From an uncultured Romboutsia sp. (GTDB lineage: Bacteria; Bacillota; Clostridia; Peptostreptococcales; Peptostreptococcaceae), in the NCBI GenBank assembly GCA_937907205.1, contig CALESE010000204.1, forward strand, positions 1 through 23,207: a stretch of DNA of 23,207 bases, read 5' to 3'. The translations under genes were made by a program, and so were the position numbers. Shown here one piece after another: positions 15,161-23,168 of this stretch. The notes beneath the pieces were generated by a model, which was not told where the DNA came from, ran no database searches, and saw only the letters and a program-made list of their open reading frames with translations. Within the stretch, counting starts at the first letter, position 1; every line of letters begins with the position of its first letter.

Positions 15161-17056
15161 ATGATAAATTTTAATGCAGGAAAATATGATGTAATAGTAG
15201 TGGGAGCAGGACATGCTGGATGTGAAGCAGCACTTGCAACAGCAAGAATGGGTCATAAAACATTAATGATAACAATGTCTTTAGATTCTATAGCACTTAT
15301 GCCATGTAATCCTTCTATAGGAGGAACAGGAAAAGGACAACTTGTAAGAGAGATAGATGCTCTTGGTGGTCAAATGGGTATAAATGCAGATAAAACAATT
15401 ATACAAAGTAGAATGTTAAATACTGCTAAAGGTCCAGCAGTACATTCTTTAAGAGCTCAAGCTGACAAGTTTAAATATCATACAGAAATGAAAAAAACTA
15501 TAGAAGATGAGCCTAATATAGATTTAGTAATGGATGAAGTTATAGATATAGTCCATGAAGATAATATAGTTAAAGGTGTCGTAACTAAGCTTGGTTGTAT
15601 ATATGAAGCTAAGGCTGTAATACTTGCAACAGGAGTTTATCTAAATTCAAAAATACACCTAGGAGAAGTATCTTTCTTTGAAGGACCAAATGCACTAGGA
15701 TATTCTAAGCATTTAACAGATGGATTAGTTAAACTTGGTCTTAATATGAGAAGATTTAAGACTGGAACTCCAGCTAGAATTCATAAAGATAGTATAGATT
15801 TTTCTTCAATGTCTTTACATGAAGGAGATAAAAAAATAACACCATTCTCATTCTTAACAGGAAATTTAGAGATAGATCAAGAGCCATGTTATTTAACGAG
15901 AACTAATACTAAAACTCATGAAATAATAATGGATAATATAGGTAGATCTCCTATGTATAGTGGAAAAACAGAAAGTACAGGAGCTAGATATTGTCCTTCA
16001 ATAGAAGATAAAGTAGTAAGATTTAATGATAAGGAATCACACCAAATATTTATAGAGCCAGAAGGTTTAGATACAAAAGAGATGTACATTCAAGGTATAT
16101 CAACAAGTTTACCTTATGAAGTACAATTACAAATGTATAAGAGTGTAGCAGGTCTTGAAAATGCAAAGATAATGAGACCAGCATATGCAATAGAATACGA
16201 TTGTATAGATCCTACACAATTAAAAATAACACTTGAGATAAAAGGTGCAGAAAACTTATTTAGTGCAGGTCAATTTAATGGAACATCAGGATATGAAGAA
16301 GCAGCAGCTCAAGGTCTTATAGCCGGTATAAATGCAGCTTTAAAGATAGAAGGTAAGGAGCCATTTATATTAGATAGATCAGAAGCTTATATAGGTGTTT
16401 TAATAGATGATTTAGTTACAAAAGGAACTAATGAACCATATAGAATGATGACTTCAAGATCAGAGTATAGATTATATTTAAGGCAAGATAATGCAGATAT
16501 GAGACTTACTCAAAAAGGATATGATTTAGGATTAGTTACAGAAGAAAGATATCAAAGATATTTAAATAAAAAAGCAGAAGTTGAAAAAGAATTAGAAAGA
16601 TTAAAGACTGAAAGAGTTACTCCAAAAGAGGTTAATCACTTATTAACCGAAATGGATGCATCTGAAATAAAAGTAGGTTTATCTTTATATGAATTCTTAA
16701 AGCGTCCAGAAGTTACTTATGAGCTTATAGAAGCTATAGGTAAGGGAGCTGGAGAAGAAGTTTCAGATGAAGTTAAAGAACAATGTGTAATAATGACTAA
16801 ATATGAAGGATATATAGATAAGCAATTAAAGCAAATAGACCAATTTAAAAAGCTTGAAAATAAGAGATTACCAGATGAAATAGATTATTTATCAATAGAA
16901 GGACTTAGAATAGAAGCTAGACAAAAACTTGATGCTATAAGACCTGTATCTATAGGACAAGCATCTCGTATATCAGGAGTTTCTCCTGCAGATATATCAG
17001 TACTTCTTATTTATTTAGAACAAATGAGAAGAACTAGAGGAGGAAATAATGAATAA
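15161..17056 (+). CDS. mnmG: tRNA uridine-5-carboxymethylaminomethyl modification enzyme MnmG (GidA)
   Basis: A 631-aa FAD enzyme, partner of MnmE in making the cmnm5 group on wobble uridine. The dinucleotide-binding motif GAGHAG is at residues 15-20. The family signatures MPCNPSIGGTGKGQLVREID (about 47-66) and the second-half stretch ENLFSAGQFNGTSGYEEAAA are intact. The C-terminal helical region with SRISGVSPADISVL, which contacts MnmE, is also present. Length is typical of the family. The ATG has AGAAAGG upstream, and the 3' end overlaps rsmG by 8 bp. Confidence 0.97.
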   Translation: MINFNAGKYDVIVVGAGHAGCEAALATARMGHKTLMITMSLDSIALMPCNPSIGGTGKGQLVREIDALGGQMGINADKTIIQSRMLNTAKGPAVHSLRAQADKFKYHTEMKKTIEDEPNIDLVMDEVIDIVHEDNIVKGVVTKLGCIYEAKAVILATGVYLNSKIHLGEVSFFEGPNALGYSKHLTDGLVKLGLNMRRFKTGTPARIHKDSIDFSSMSLHEGDKKITPFSFLTGNLEIDQEPCYLTRTNTKTHEIIMDNIGRSPMYSGKTESTGARYCPSIEDKVVRFNDKESHQIFIEPEGLDTKEMYIQGISTSLPYEVQLQMYKSVAGLENAKIMRPAYAIEYDCIDPTQLKITLEIKGAENLFSAGQFNGTSGYEEAAAQGLIAGINAALKIEGKEPFILDRSEAYIGVLIDDLVTKGTNEPYRMMTSRSEYRLYLRQDNADMRLTQKGYDLGLVTEERYQRYLNKKAEVEKELERLKTERVTPKEVNHLLTEMDASEIKVGLSLYEFLKRPEVTYELIEAIGKGAGEEVSDEVKEQCVIMTKYEGYIDKQLKQIDQFKKLENKRLPDEIDYLSIEGLRIEARQKLDAIRPVSIGQASRISGVSPADISVLLIYLEQMRRTRGGNNE

Positions 17057-17768
17057 TAGAGAGTTACTATCAAAAGGACTTAAAGAATTAGGAATAGATG
17101 TAAATGATAATATGTTAGATAATCTAAAAGTATATAGAGATATGCTTGCGAAATGGAATCAACATATGAATCTTACAGGTATAGTAGATGAAAAAGAAGT
17201 GTATATAAAACACTTCTTAGACTCTATATCAGCTGTCAAAAATGGGTATATAAAAGATGGAATATCTTTAATAGATGTAGGTACAGGTGCAGGTTTTCCT
17301 GGTTTACCTTTAAGAATTTGTTTAGAAAACATGAATGTAACTCTTTTAGATTCTTTAAATAAGAGAATAAACTTCTTACAAGAAGTGAGTAAAAATATAG
17401 GAATAGATAATATAAATTACATTCATGGTAGAGCAGAAGACTTTGGAAAATTAGAAGAGTACAGAGAAAAGTATGATGTAGCAACTGCAAGAGCAGTAGC
17501 AGGATTGCCTGTATTAATGGAATTTTGTGTACCATTTGTAAAAGTTGGTGGATATTTTGTTTGCTTAAAAGGACCTAATGCAAATTTAGAATTAGAAGAG
17601 TCTAAAGTTGCAATGGAAGTTTTAGGTGTAGAATTTATAGAAAAAATAAATGTAGAACTTCCTGGATATGATTTGAATCACAATATTTTAGTATTCAAGA
17701 AAGTAAAAAATACACCAGAAAAATATCCAAGAAAAGCTGGAAAACCAAGCAAAAATCCTATAAAATAA
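17049..17768 (+). CDS. rsmG: 16S rRNA (guanine-527-N7)-methyltransferase RsmG (GidB)
   Basis: A 239-aa Rossmann-fold methyltransferase that uses S-adenosylmethionine to methylate G527 (E. coli numbering) of 16S rRNA; loss of it in other bacteria gives low-level streptomycin resistance. Motif I is DVGTGAGFPGLPLRI (76-90), and LLDSLNKRINFL (about 99-110) and ARAVAGLPVL follow. The basic C-terminal tail YPRKAGKPSKNPI is characteristic. It overlaps mnmG by 8 bp with its GAGGAGG inside mnmG. No clear terminator follows; a long palindrome lies 17 bp downstream. Confidence 0.95.
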   Translation: MNNRELLSKGLKELGIDVNDNMLDNLKVYRDMLAKWNQHMNLTGIVDEKEVYIKHFLDSISAVKNGYIKDGISLIDVGTGAGFPGLPLRICLENMNVTLLDSLNKRINFLQEVSKNIGIDNINYIHGRAEDFGKLEEYREKYDVATARAVAGLPVLMEFCVPFVKVGGYFVCLKGPNANLELEESKVAMEVLGVEFIEKINVELPGYDLNHNILVFKKVKNTPEKYPRKAGKPSKNPIK

Positions 17769-17784
17769 ATATATTTTTTAGTCG

Positions 17785-17816
17785 AATTTAGTTATTTCCT
17801 AGGAAATAACTAAATT
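17785..17816. repeat. 32-bp perfect palindrome containing a Noc-binding-site-like core
   Basis: The sequence is a perfect palindrome centred between 17800 and 17801. Its central 14 bp, ATTTCCTAGGAAAT, match the Bacillus Noc-binding site ATTTCCCGGGAAAT except for the middle CG, and the T/A flanks also match. No T run follows on either strand, so it is not a typical terminator. It sits 138 bp upstream of the noc start, suggesting a Noc target or autoregulatory site. Confidence 0.65.
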
Positions 17817-17898
17817 TATACCAAAAAAGAAATAATTTAGAAGGATTATATAGCCATATGAAGAAATATTATATTCATATATTTAAATAAGTACTAAT

Positions 17899-17928
17899 TT
17901 GTAGGTAACTACGTAGGCTAAATATATT
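17899..17928 (+). promoter_or_regulatory. Possible noc promoter (TTGTAG-18-TATATT)
   Basis: TTGTAG (17899-17904) and TATATT (17923-17928) are 18 bp apart, 25 bp before the noc start codon. The spacer contains overlapping inverted repeats (GTAGGTAACTAC and CTACGTAG). The -35 is weak, so this is tentative. Confidence 0.35.
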
Positions 17929-17953
17929 TATATACAAATAAGAGAGGGATGTT

Positions 17954-18739
17954 ATGGAAGATAAAAAAGTTATGGAGATACCTATACACGATATAGTTCC
18001 AAATCCATATCAACCGAGAAAGGTATTTTCACAATCGGCATTAGAAGAATTAAGTAAGTCTATTAAAGTATATGGTATTCTTCAGCCTATAACAGTTCGG
18101 GTTAAAGATGATAAGTATGAATTAATAGCAGGAGAAAGAAGATTAAGAGCAGCTAAATTAGCTAAAATTGAAGTTATACCAGCTATTATAAATAATATGT
18201 CAGATGAATCTTCTGCTGTGTTAGCATTACTAGAAAATTTACAAAGAGAAGACTTAAATTTTATAGAAGAAGCTATGGGCTATGATAATTTAATAAAAGA
18301 GCATGATTTTACTCAGCAACAGTTAGCTGAAAAATTAGGTAAGAATCAGTCAACGATAGCCAATAAACTTAGAATATTAAGGCTTCCAAATGATATAAAG
18401 ATAAGATTAGTAGAAAATAACTTAACGGAAAGACATGCAAGAGCATTGTTAAAGTTACCAAATGAAGATTTGATGAAAGAAGTTTTAGAAAAAGTTATAA
18501 AAGGTGACTTAACTGTAAAGAAAACAGAAAAGTTAATAAAAGATATATTAGAAGAATTAGAAGATTTGCAGGAAGATGATAAAAAACCAAATATAAAAGG
18601 TTCTATGGCAATAAGGATTTATTTAAATACTATGAAGCAAGCCTTTGATGCAATAATAGGAACAGGAATTGAAGCTAAGTATAAGGAAATCGATAAAGGT
18701 GATTATATGGAGGTTGTCGTAAAGATTCCTAAAAAATAA
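17954..18739 (+). CDS. noc: Nucleoid occlusion protein Noc (ParB family)
   Basis: A 261-aa ParB-family CTP switch protein. The N-terminal CTP-binding domain shows AGERRLRAAKLA (59-70) and ENLQREDLNFIEEA (94-107); the HTH is at about 120-145; a C-terminal dimerisation region ends the protein. Four positions that decide Noc versus ParB DNA specificity (Caulobacter ParB 173, 179, 184, 201) are Gln132, Lys138, Arg143 and Arg160, the Noc set, at one constant offset. The protein starts MEDKKVMEIPIHDI, directly at the ParB domain, and lacks the amphipathic membrane-targeting helix of Bacillus Noc; an in-frame TAA at 17939 rules out a longer start. A terminator separates it from soj-spo0J. Confidence 0.87.
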   Translation: MEDKKVMEIPIHDIVPNPYQPRKVFSQSALEELSKSIKVYGILQPITVRVKDDKYELIAGERRLRAAKLAKIEVIPAIINNMSDESSAVLALLENLQREDLNFIEEAMGYDNLIKEHDFTQQQLAEKLGKNQSTIANKLRILRLPNDIKIRLVENNLTERHARALLKLPNEDLMKEVLEKVIKGDLTVKKTEKLIKDILEELEDLQEDDKKPNIKGSMAIRIYLNTMKQAFDAIIGTGIEAKYKEIDKGDYMEVVVKIPKK

Positions 18740-18767
18740 AAGGTTACTGCTATCAGTAACCTTTTTT
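18738..18767 (+). terminator. Terminator between noc and soj
   Basis: Arms AAAGGTTACTG and CAGTAACCTTT with a 4-nt loop, followed by a T run, starting at the noc stop codon. Only 25 bp remain before soj, so soj needs either readthrough or a promoter within the end of noc. Confidence 0.88.
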
Positions 18768-18792
18768 AAAATAGACAGAGGAGGAAAATCTT

Positions 18793-19566
18793 ATGAGTAA
18801 GGTTATAGCTGTTTTTAATCAAAAAGGTGGAGTAGGAAAAACTACTACTAATGTTAATTTAAGTGCAAGTATGGGGAAAATTGGGAAAAAAGTATTAGTT
18901 TTAGATTTAGACCCACAAGGAAATACAACAAGTGGTTATGGAGTAGATAAAAACGAAGTAGAAAATACTATTTATGAGGTAATGTTAGATAATTTAGATA
19001 TAAAAGAGGCAATAATAAATACTGAATTTGATAATATTGATGTGGTTGCATCAGCTACAGAATTATCAGGGGCAGAAATCGAAATGACATCTATGGAAAA
19101 TAGAGAATTTATATTAAAAAAAGCATTGGAAAGTGTAAGAGAAGAGTATGATTATATCTTTATAGATTGTCCTCCTTCATTAGGAATGCTAACTATAAAT
19201 AGTCTTACTGCTGTAGATAGTGTTTTAATACCAATACAATGTGAGTACTATGCACTAGAGGGTGTAAGTCAACTTATGGAAACAATAAAATTAGTTAAAT
19301 CAAGATTGAATCCTAATTTAGATATACAAGGAGTTGTGCTTAGTATGTTTGATGGTAGAGCTAATCTATCAATACAAGTTGTAGAAGAAGTTAAAAAATA
19401 TTTCAAAGGAAGTGTTTATACAACGCTTATACCTAGAAATGTAAGATTAGCAGAAGCACCAAGTCATGGTATGCCAGTAATATATTATGATGCTAAATGT
19501 AGAGGTACAGAAGCATATATGGAATTAGCGGAAGAGTTTATAGATTTAGAGGAGGATATAATATAG
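18793..19566 (+). CDS. soj: Chromosome-partitioning ATPase Soj (ParA)
   Basis: A 257-aa ParA/MinD-type ATPase that forms ATP-dependent dimers on DNA, drives origin segregation with Spo0J, and in B. subtilis also regulates DnaA. The deviant Walker A is KGGVGKTTT (11-19), with signature Lys11. DLDPQGNTTSG (38-48) is Walker A' and DCPPSLG (near 125) is Walker B. The short N-terminus without an HTH marks it as the chromosomal small ParA type. AGAGGAGG precedes the ATG, and spo0J follows one base after its stop. Confidence 0.96.
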   Translation: MSKVIAVFNQKGGVGKTTTNVNLSASMGKIGKKVLVLDLDPQGNTTSGYGVDKNEVENTIYEVMLDNLDIKEAIINTEFDNIDVVASATELSGAEIEMTSMENREFILKKALESVREEYDYIFIDCPPSLGMLTINSLTAVDSVLIPIQCEYYALEGVSQLMETIKLVKSRLNPNLDIQGVVLSMFDGRANLSIQVVEEVKKYFKGSVYTTLIPRNVRLAEAPSHGMPVIYYDAKCRGTEAYMELAEEFIDLEEDII

Positions 19567-19567
19567 T

Positions 19568-20446
19568 ATGGAAAGAAAGACACCAAAAAGAACAAATAGA
19601 TTAGGTAGAGGCCTTAGTGCATTAATCCCTGATATCAAAGAAGATATAGATAATAAAGACATCGTGACTATAGAATTAAGCAAGATATATCCGAATGAGA
19701 GTCAGCCAAGAAAAATATTTGATGAGGAAAAAATAAAAGTATTATCTGAATCAATAAAACATTATGGAGTTTTACAACCAATAGTTGTTAAACCTGATGA
19801 AGATGGTAAATACATGATTATTGCAGGTGAAAGAAGATATAGAGCTTCTAAAATGGCAAATCAAAAAGATATACCTGCTGTAATAAAAGATATACCTATG
19901 AGAGATATAATGGAAATAGCTCTTATAGAAAACTTACAAAGAGAAGATTTAAACTGTATAGAAGAGGCATTAGCATATAGAGGTTTAATAGAGCATTATG
20001 ATGTAACTCAAGAAGAAATATCAGAGGCAGTGGGAAAAAGTAGACCACATATAACTAATACTTTGAGATTGTTAAATCTTAGTAAAGAAGTAATAAAAAT
20101 GGTGGAAAGAGGAGAGCTAACTGCTGGTCATGGTAAAGCATTACTTAGAATTACAGACGAAAAATCTCAGTTAGAGTTAGCTAAAAAAGTAATAGATGAA
20201 GAACTTTCAGTTAGAGCAACTGAAAACTTAGCAAAAAAAATATGTGAAACAAGTTCCGAACAAGTTGTAAAAGAAGAAAAAGAAAAAGATATATTTATAG
20301 TAGACGTAGAAGAAAAACTTAGAAATATATTTGGAACAAAAGTAAATATATCAAAAGGTAAGAAAAAAGGTAAAATTGAAATAGAATATTACAATGATGA
20401 GGATTTAAATAATATAGTATCTATGCTTCTTGAAGAAAGTTGTTAA
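19568..20446 (+). CDS. spo0J: Chromosome-partitioning protein Spo0J (ParB)
   Basis: A 292-aa ParB CTPase that loads at parS, spreads as a clamp and recruits SMC. The basic N-terminal RLGRGLSALIPD (11-22) is the Soj-stimulating motif. The CTP-binding domain has AGERRYRASKMA (86-97) and ENLQREDLNCIEEA (121-134). The parS-reading HTH is at about 147-171 (TQEEISEAVGKSRPHITN). The parS-type specificity residues Arg159, Thr165 and Gly187 are present at the same offset; the fourth is Asn170 rather than Ala. It is cotranscribed with soj (1-bp gap) and probably with the next gene (25-bp gap). Confidence 0.95.
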   Translation: MERKTPKRTNRLGRGLSALIPDIKEDIDNKDIVTIELSKIYPNESQPRKIFDEEKIKVLSESIKHYGVLQPIVVKPDEDGKYMIIAGERRYRASKMANQKDIPAVIKDIPMRDIMEIALIENLQREDLNCIEEALAYRGLIEHYDVTQEEISEAVGKSRPHITNTLRLLNLSKEVIKMVERGELTAGHGKALLRITDEKSQLELAKKVIDEELSVRATENLAKKICETSSEQVVKEEKEKDIFIVDVEEKLRNIFGTKVNISKGKKKGKIEIEYYNDEDLNNIVSMLLEESC

Positions 20447-20471
20447 TTAGTATAGAGAGAGGAAATTGTAG

Positions 20472-21620
20472 ATGATTTATTTAGACAATGCAGCAACGAC
20501 ATATCCAAAGCCAGAGAAAGTTTATGAATCTATGATGGATTGTATGAAAAATTATTGTGCAAATCCAGGAAGAGCTGGGCATAAGCTTGCTATGAAAGCG
20601 GCTAGAGAAATATATGATGCCAGAGAAAATATAGCAAAACTATTTAATATAAATAATCCAATGAATATAGTATTTACAAATAATGCTACAGATTCTCTAA
20701 ACCTTGCTATAAAAGGTGCTGTAAAAAAAGGAGATCATATAATAACTACAAGTATGGAACATAATTCAGTAATAAGACCTATAAAGTCACTAGAGAAGTA
20801 CGGTATAGAAAATACTATAGTTGAATGTGATAAAGAAGGATTTTTAGATATAGAAAATATTAAGAAAGCAATAAAGCCAAATACTAGATTGATAGTTACT
20901 ACACATGCTTCAAATGTATGTGGTACTTTAATTGATATAAAATCAGTTGGAGAAGTTGCTAAAGAAAATAATATAATATACTTAGTTGATGCATCACAAA
21001 CAGCAGGAGTATATGATATAGATGTTAAAAATATGAATATAGATATGATTGCAGCTCCTGGTCATAAGTGTTTATTAGGCCCTCAAGGGACAGGAATTCT
21101 TTATATAAGAGAAGGACTAACTATAAATATATTAAAAGAAGGCGGAACAGGAAGTAAGTCAGAAGATTTATTTCAGCCAGACCTTTTACCAGATAAATAT
21201 GAATCTGGAACTCATAATACACCAGGTATAGTAGGATTGAATGAGGGTGTAAAATTTGTATTAGAAACTGGAATTGAAAAAATAAGAGAGCATGAAGAGC
21301 AATTATGCGAATATATGCTAAATAGGCTTGAAGAAGTTCCTAATATAGTTATATATGGGCCAAAAAATAGCAAAAAAAGAGCAGCTGTAATATCTATAAA
21401 TATTGATAAGATGGATTCAGGAGAAATAACATTCTTACTAGATAGTGAGTATGACATAGCAACTAGGTCAGGTATTCATTGTGCTCCATTAGCTCACAAA
21501 ACATTAGGAACATTAGAACAAGGATCAGTTAGATTTAGCTTAGGGTATTTTAATACTAAAGAAGATATAGATAAAGCTATAGATGCGCTAAAAGATATAT
21601 GCAAAAATTATTATAACTAA
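20472..21620 (+). CDS. Class V aminotransferase, cysteine-desulfurase-like PLP enzyme
   Basis: A 382-aa fold-type I PLP enzyme of the NifS/SufS-like group. The N-terminus MIYLDNAATTYPKPEKV is characteristic. PLP-site residues are visible: His97 in SMEHNS, Asp173 and Gln176 in VDASQTAG, and the Schiff-base Lys199 in APGHKCLLGPQGTG. A candidate catalytic Cys337 lies in RSGIHCAPLAHKTLG and an arginine in GSVRFSLG. Cysteine desulfurase activity (sulfur from cysteine) is likely, but no Fe-S scaffold or thiolation partner is nearby, so the acceptor is unknown. It follows spo0J by 25 bp with a GAGAGAGG ribosome binding site, an order also reported next to soj-spo0J in C. difficile. A terminator follows. 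Confidence 0.85.
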   Translation: MIYLDNAATTYPKPEKVYESMMDCMKNYCANPGRAGHKLAMKAAREIYDARENIAKLFNINNPMNIVFTNNATDSLNLAIKGAVKKGDHIITTSMEHNSVIRPIKSLEKYGIENTIVECDKEGFLDIENIKKAIKPNTRLIVTTHASNVCGTLIDIKSVGEVAKENNIIYLVDASQTAGVYDIDVKNMNIDMIAAPGHKCLLGPQGTGILYIREGLTINILKEGGTGSKSEDLFQPDLLPDKYESGTHNTPGIVGLNEGVKFVLETGIEKIREHEEQLCEYMLNRLEEVPNIVIYGPKNSKKRAAVISINIDKMDSGEITFLLDSEYDIATRSGIHCAPLAHKTLGTLEQGSVRFSLGYFNTKEDIDKAIDALKDICKNYYN

Positions 21621-21628
21621 AACTATGA

Positions 21629-21661
21629 GACTACAATGTTTAATAAACGTTGTAGTTTTTG
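21629..21661 (+). terminator. Terminator after the aminotransferase gene
   Basis: Arms ACTACAATGTTT and AAACGTTGTAGT form a 12-bp stem (one T-G wobble) with a 3-nt loop, followed by a T5 run. It ends the soj-spo0J-aminotransferase unit. Confidence 0.85.
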
Positions 21662-21777
21662 TTATAAATTAAAATATAATTATATATAGCATGAATTTTT
21701 ATTGTAAAAATCATAAAAATTTGAGATAATTACTAGAAAACTAAAGAAAGTAAAAATACTTGCTAATAGTAATGTTT

Positions 21778-21822
21778 TTACAATAAGTTTAAGTTATAAT
21801 TATATTATAAGAAAATGTTTTC
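21778..21822 (+). promoter_or_regulatory. rstA promoter region with two nested palindromes
   Basis: TTACAA (21778-21783) and TATATT (21801-21806) are 17 bp apart; an alternative -10, TATAAT (21795-21800), has a poor -35. A 7-bp inverted repeat TTATAAT-TAT-ATTATAA (21794-21810) covers the -10 box, and a second palindrome GAAAATGTTTTC (21811-21822) runs to the ribosome binding site. RstA of C. difficile represses its own gene through an inverted repeat in its promoter, so these are operator candidates. Confidence 0.5.
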
Positions 21823-21835
21823 AAGGGGGAATATT

Positions 21836-23128
21836 ATGGACATTTTGAGTTTAGGAGAAAAAATAAAAAAGTTAAGAAAAGAAAATAATATGACTTTAAA
21901 AGAGTTAGCAGGAGATAGAATAACTGCAGCTCAAATAAGCCATATAGAAAGAGATAAATCACACACTAGTCAAGAACTACTAGATTACTTAGCTCAAAGG
22001 TTAGATGTTAGTGTTGATTATTTAATAGAGACTAAAGAGATGCAATCTAGAAAAATAACTGATAATTTAATATTACAGTGTGAAGTATATGTAAAATGCA
22101 ATGAATTAGATAAAGCTGAAGAGCAGATAAATCAAATAATAAGTATATGCAAAGAGTATAATCTTATTGAAAACTATGGAAAATGTAATTTTTTATTAGG
22201 GGAGATTAATTTAAGAAGAAAAAATTACTCTATGGTTATAAATAATTTTGAAAAAGCTTTATATTTCTTTATAAAAAATAATGATAAGAAGAAGATATTT
22301 GATTGTTATCTAAAAATAGGTGATGTTTATATGGAAGAAGAATTTTATAAAGGAGCCATAGGTCACTTTGAATTTGCAGAAGAAGTTTTAAATGAAATAC
22401 AAATAGAAGATAGCTATTTATATATAGAATTGTATAGTAAAATAGCATATTCATATATAAAGTTAAATCAATATGATAATTCATTAGAATACATAGAAAA
22501 GATAGATGGACTAGGATCACAAAAAAATATTAAAAAAGAAACTGAAATACTTATACTAAAAGCAAATAATCTTTTAAACATGGGTAAATACGAAGAAGCT
22601 AAAATTTATTTCAAGAAAGCATTAGAGATTTTAGAAGAAGAAGAAAATAGAAATGGATTAGCTAGTACATATTCAACTATATCAGAAATATACAAGAATA
22701 TAGGTGATAATGAGAAAGTATTAGAATATTCTCATAAGGTATACAATATAAAGCAAAATGATGAAGATGAATATACTTCAAGCAGCTTATTTAGTATGAT
22801 AGAAGCGTACATAAAAAGTAGAGAGTTTGAACTTGCTAAGAAATATTGTAAAATAGCCTTAGCGTCATCAATAAAGTGTAAGAATAAATTTAATGAATAT
22901 AAGGTTTTAAAATTCTATTCAGATATGTACAAAATTCAAAATGAAAATGTAATGGCAATAGAATACTTATCTAAGTGTATAAATATAATATCAGATTTAG
23001 GGAATAAAAAAATATTAGCAAATTTATATATAGAGTTAGGTCAACTATATACAGATATATCGAAAGAAAAAGAATTAGAATACTACCAAAAGGGAGTATT
23101 TATGTATAAGGAATTAGAAATAATATAA
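21836..23128 (+). CDS. rstA: RRNPP-type HTH-TPR transcriptional regulator, RstA-like
   Basis: A 430-aa regulator with an N-terminal HTH_3 domain (about 5-62, including MTLKELAGDRITAAQISHIE and the end SVDYLIETKEM) and a long all-helical region of TPR-like repeats from about 76 to the end, with repeated motifs such as YKGAIGHFEFAEEVL and YEEAKIYFKKALEIL. This is the RRNPP architecture (Rap, Rgg, NprR, PlcR, PrgX), whose TPRs bind peptide signals. Size, order after soj-spo0J-aminotransferase and N-terminus fit RstA of C. difficile, which promotes sporulation and represses toxin and motility genes. I choose ATG 21836 with AAGGGGG 6-7 bp upstream over the ATG at 21815, which lacks a ribosome binding site. 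No small peptide gene is adjacent. Confidence 0.82.
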   Translation: MDILSLGEKIKKLRKENNMTLKELAGDRITAAQISHIERDKSHTSQELLDYLAQRLDVSVDYLIETKEMQSRKITDNLILQCEVYVKCNELDKAEEQINQIISICKEYNLIENYGKCNFLLGEINLRRKNYSMVINNFEKALYFFIKNNDKKKIFDCYLKIGDVYMEEEFYKGAIGHFEFAEEVLNEIQIEDSYLYIELYSKIAYSYIKLNQYDNSLEYIEKIDGLGSQKNIKKETEILILKANNLLNMGKYEEAKIYFKKALEILEEEENRNGLASTYSTISEIYKNIGDNEKVLEYSHKVYNIKQNDEDEYTSSSLFSMIEAYIKSREFELAKKYCKIALASSIKCKNKFNEYKVLKFYSDMYKIQNENVMAIEYLSKCINIISDLGNKKILANLYIELGQLYTDISKEKELEYYQKGVFMYKELEII

Positions 23129-23156
23129 GGCTCTTCAAAGGAGTCTTATTTTTATT
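23125..23156 (+). terminator. Terminator overlapping the rstA stop
   Basis: Arms ATAAGGCTC and GAGTCTTAT form a 9-bp stem (one G-T wobble) with a 7-nt loop, followed by a T-rich run. The rstA stop TAA (23126-23128) is inside the first arm. Confidence 0.78.
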
Positions 23157-23168
23157 TTATATGATAGA

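Noticed and set aside
16974..16988. CAGGAG...CTCCTG hairpin near the mnmG 3' end
   Set aside because: Short, within conserved coding sequence (SGVSPAD) and without a T run, so not a terminator.
17785..17816. The 32-bp palindrome as the rsmG terminator
   Set aside because: No T run on either side in either direction and essentially no loop; the match to the Noc site explains it better, although RNA hairpin formation cannot be excluded.
20252..20260. Half parS (GTGAAACA) inside spo0J
   Set aside because: Only one half-site matches; the other half is poly-A. B. subtilis has a parS in spo0J, but this is not convincing here.
21815..21835. ATG at 21815 as rstA start
   Set aside because: No ribosome binding site precedes it; it lies in a palindrome just downstream of the probable -10 box, whereas AAGGGGG is well placed for the ATG at 21836.
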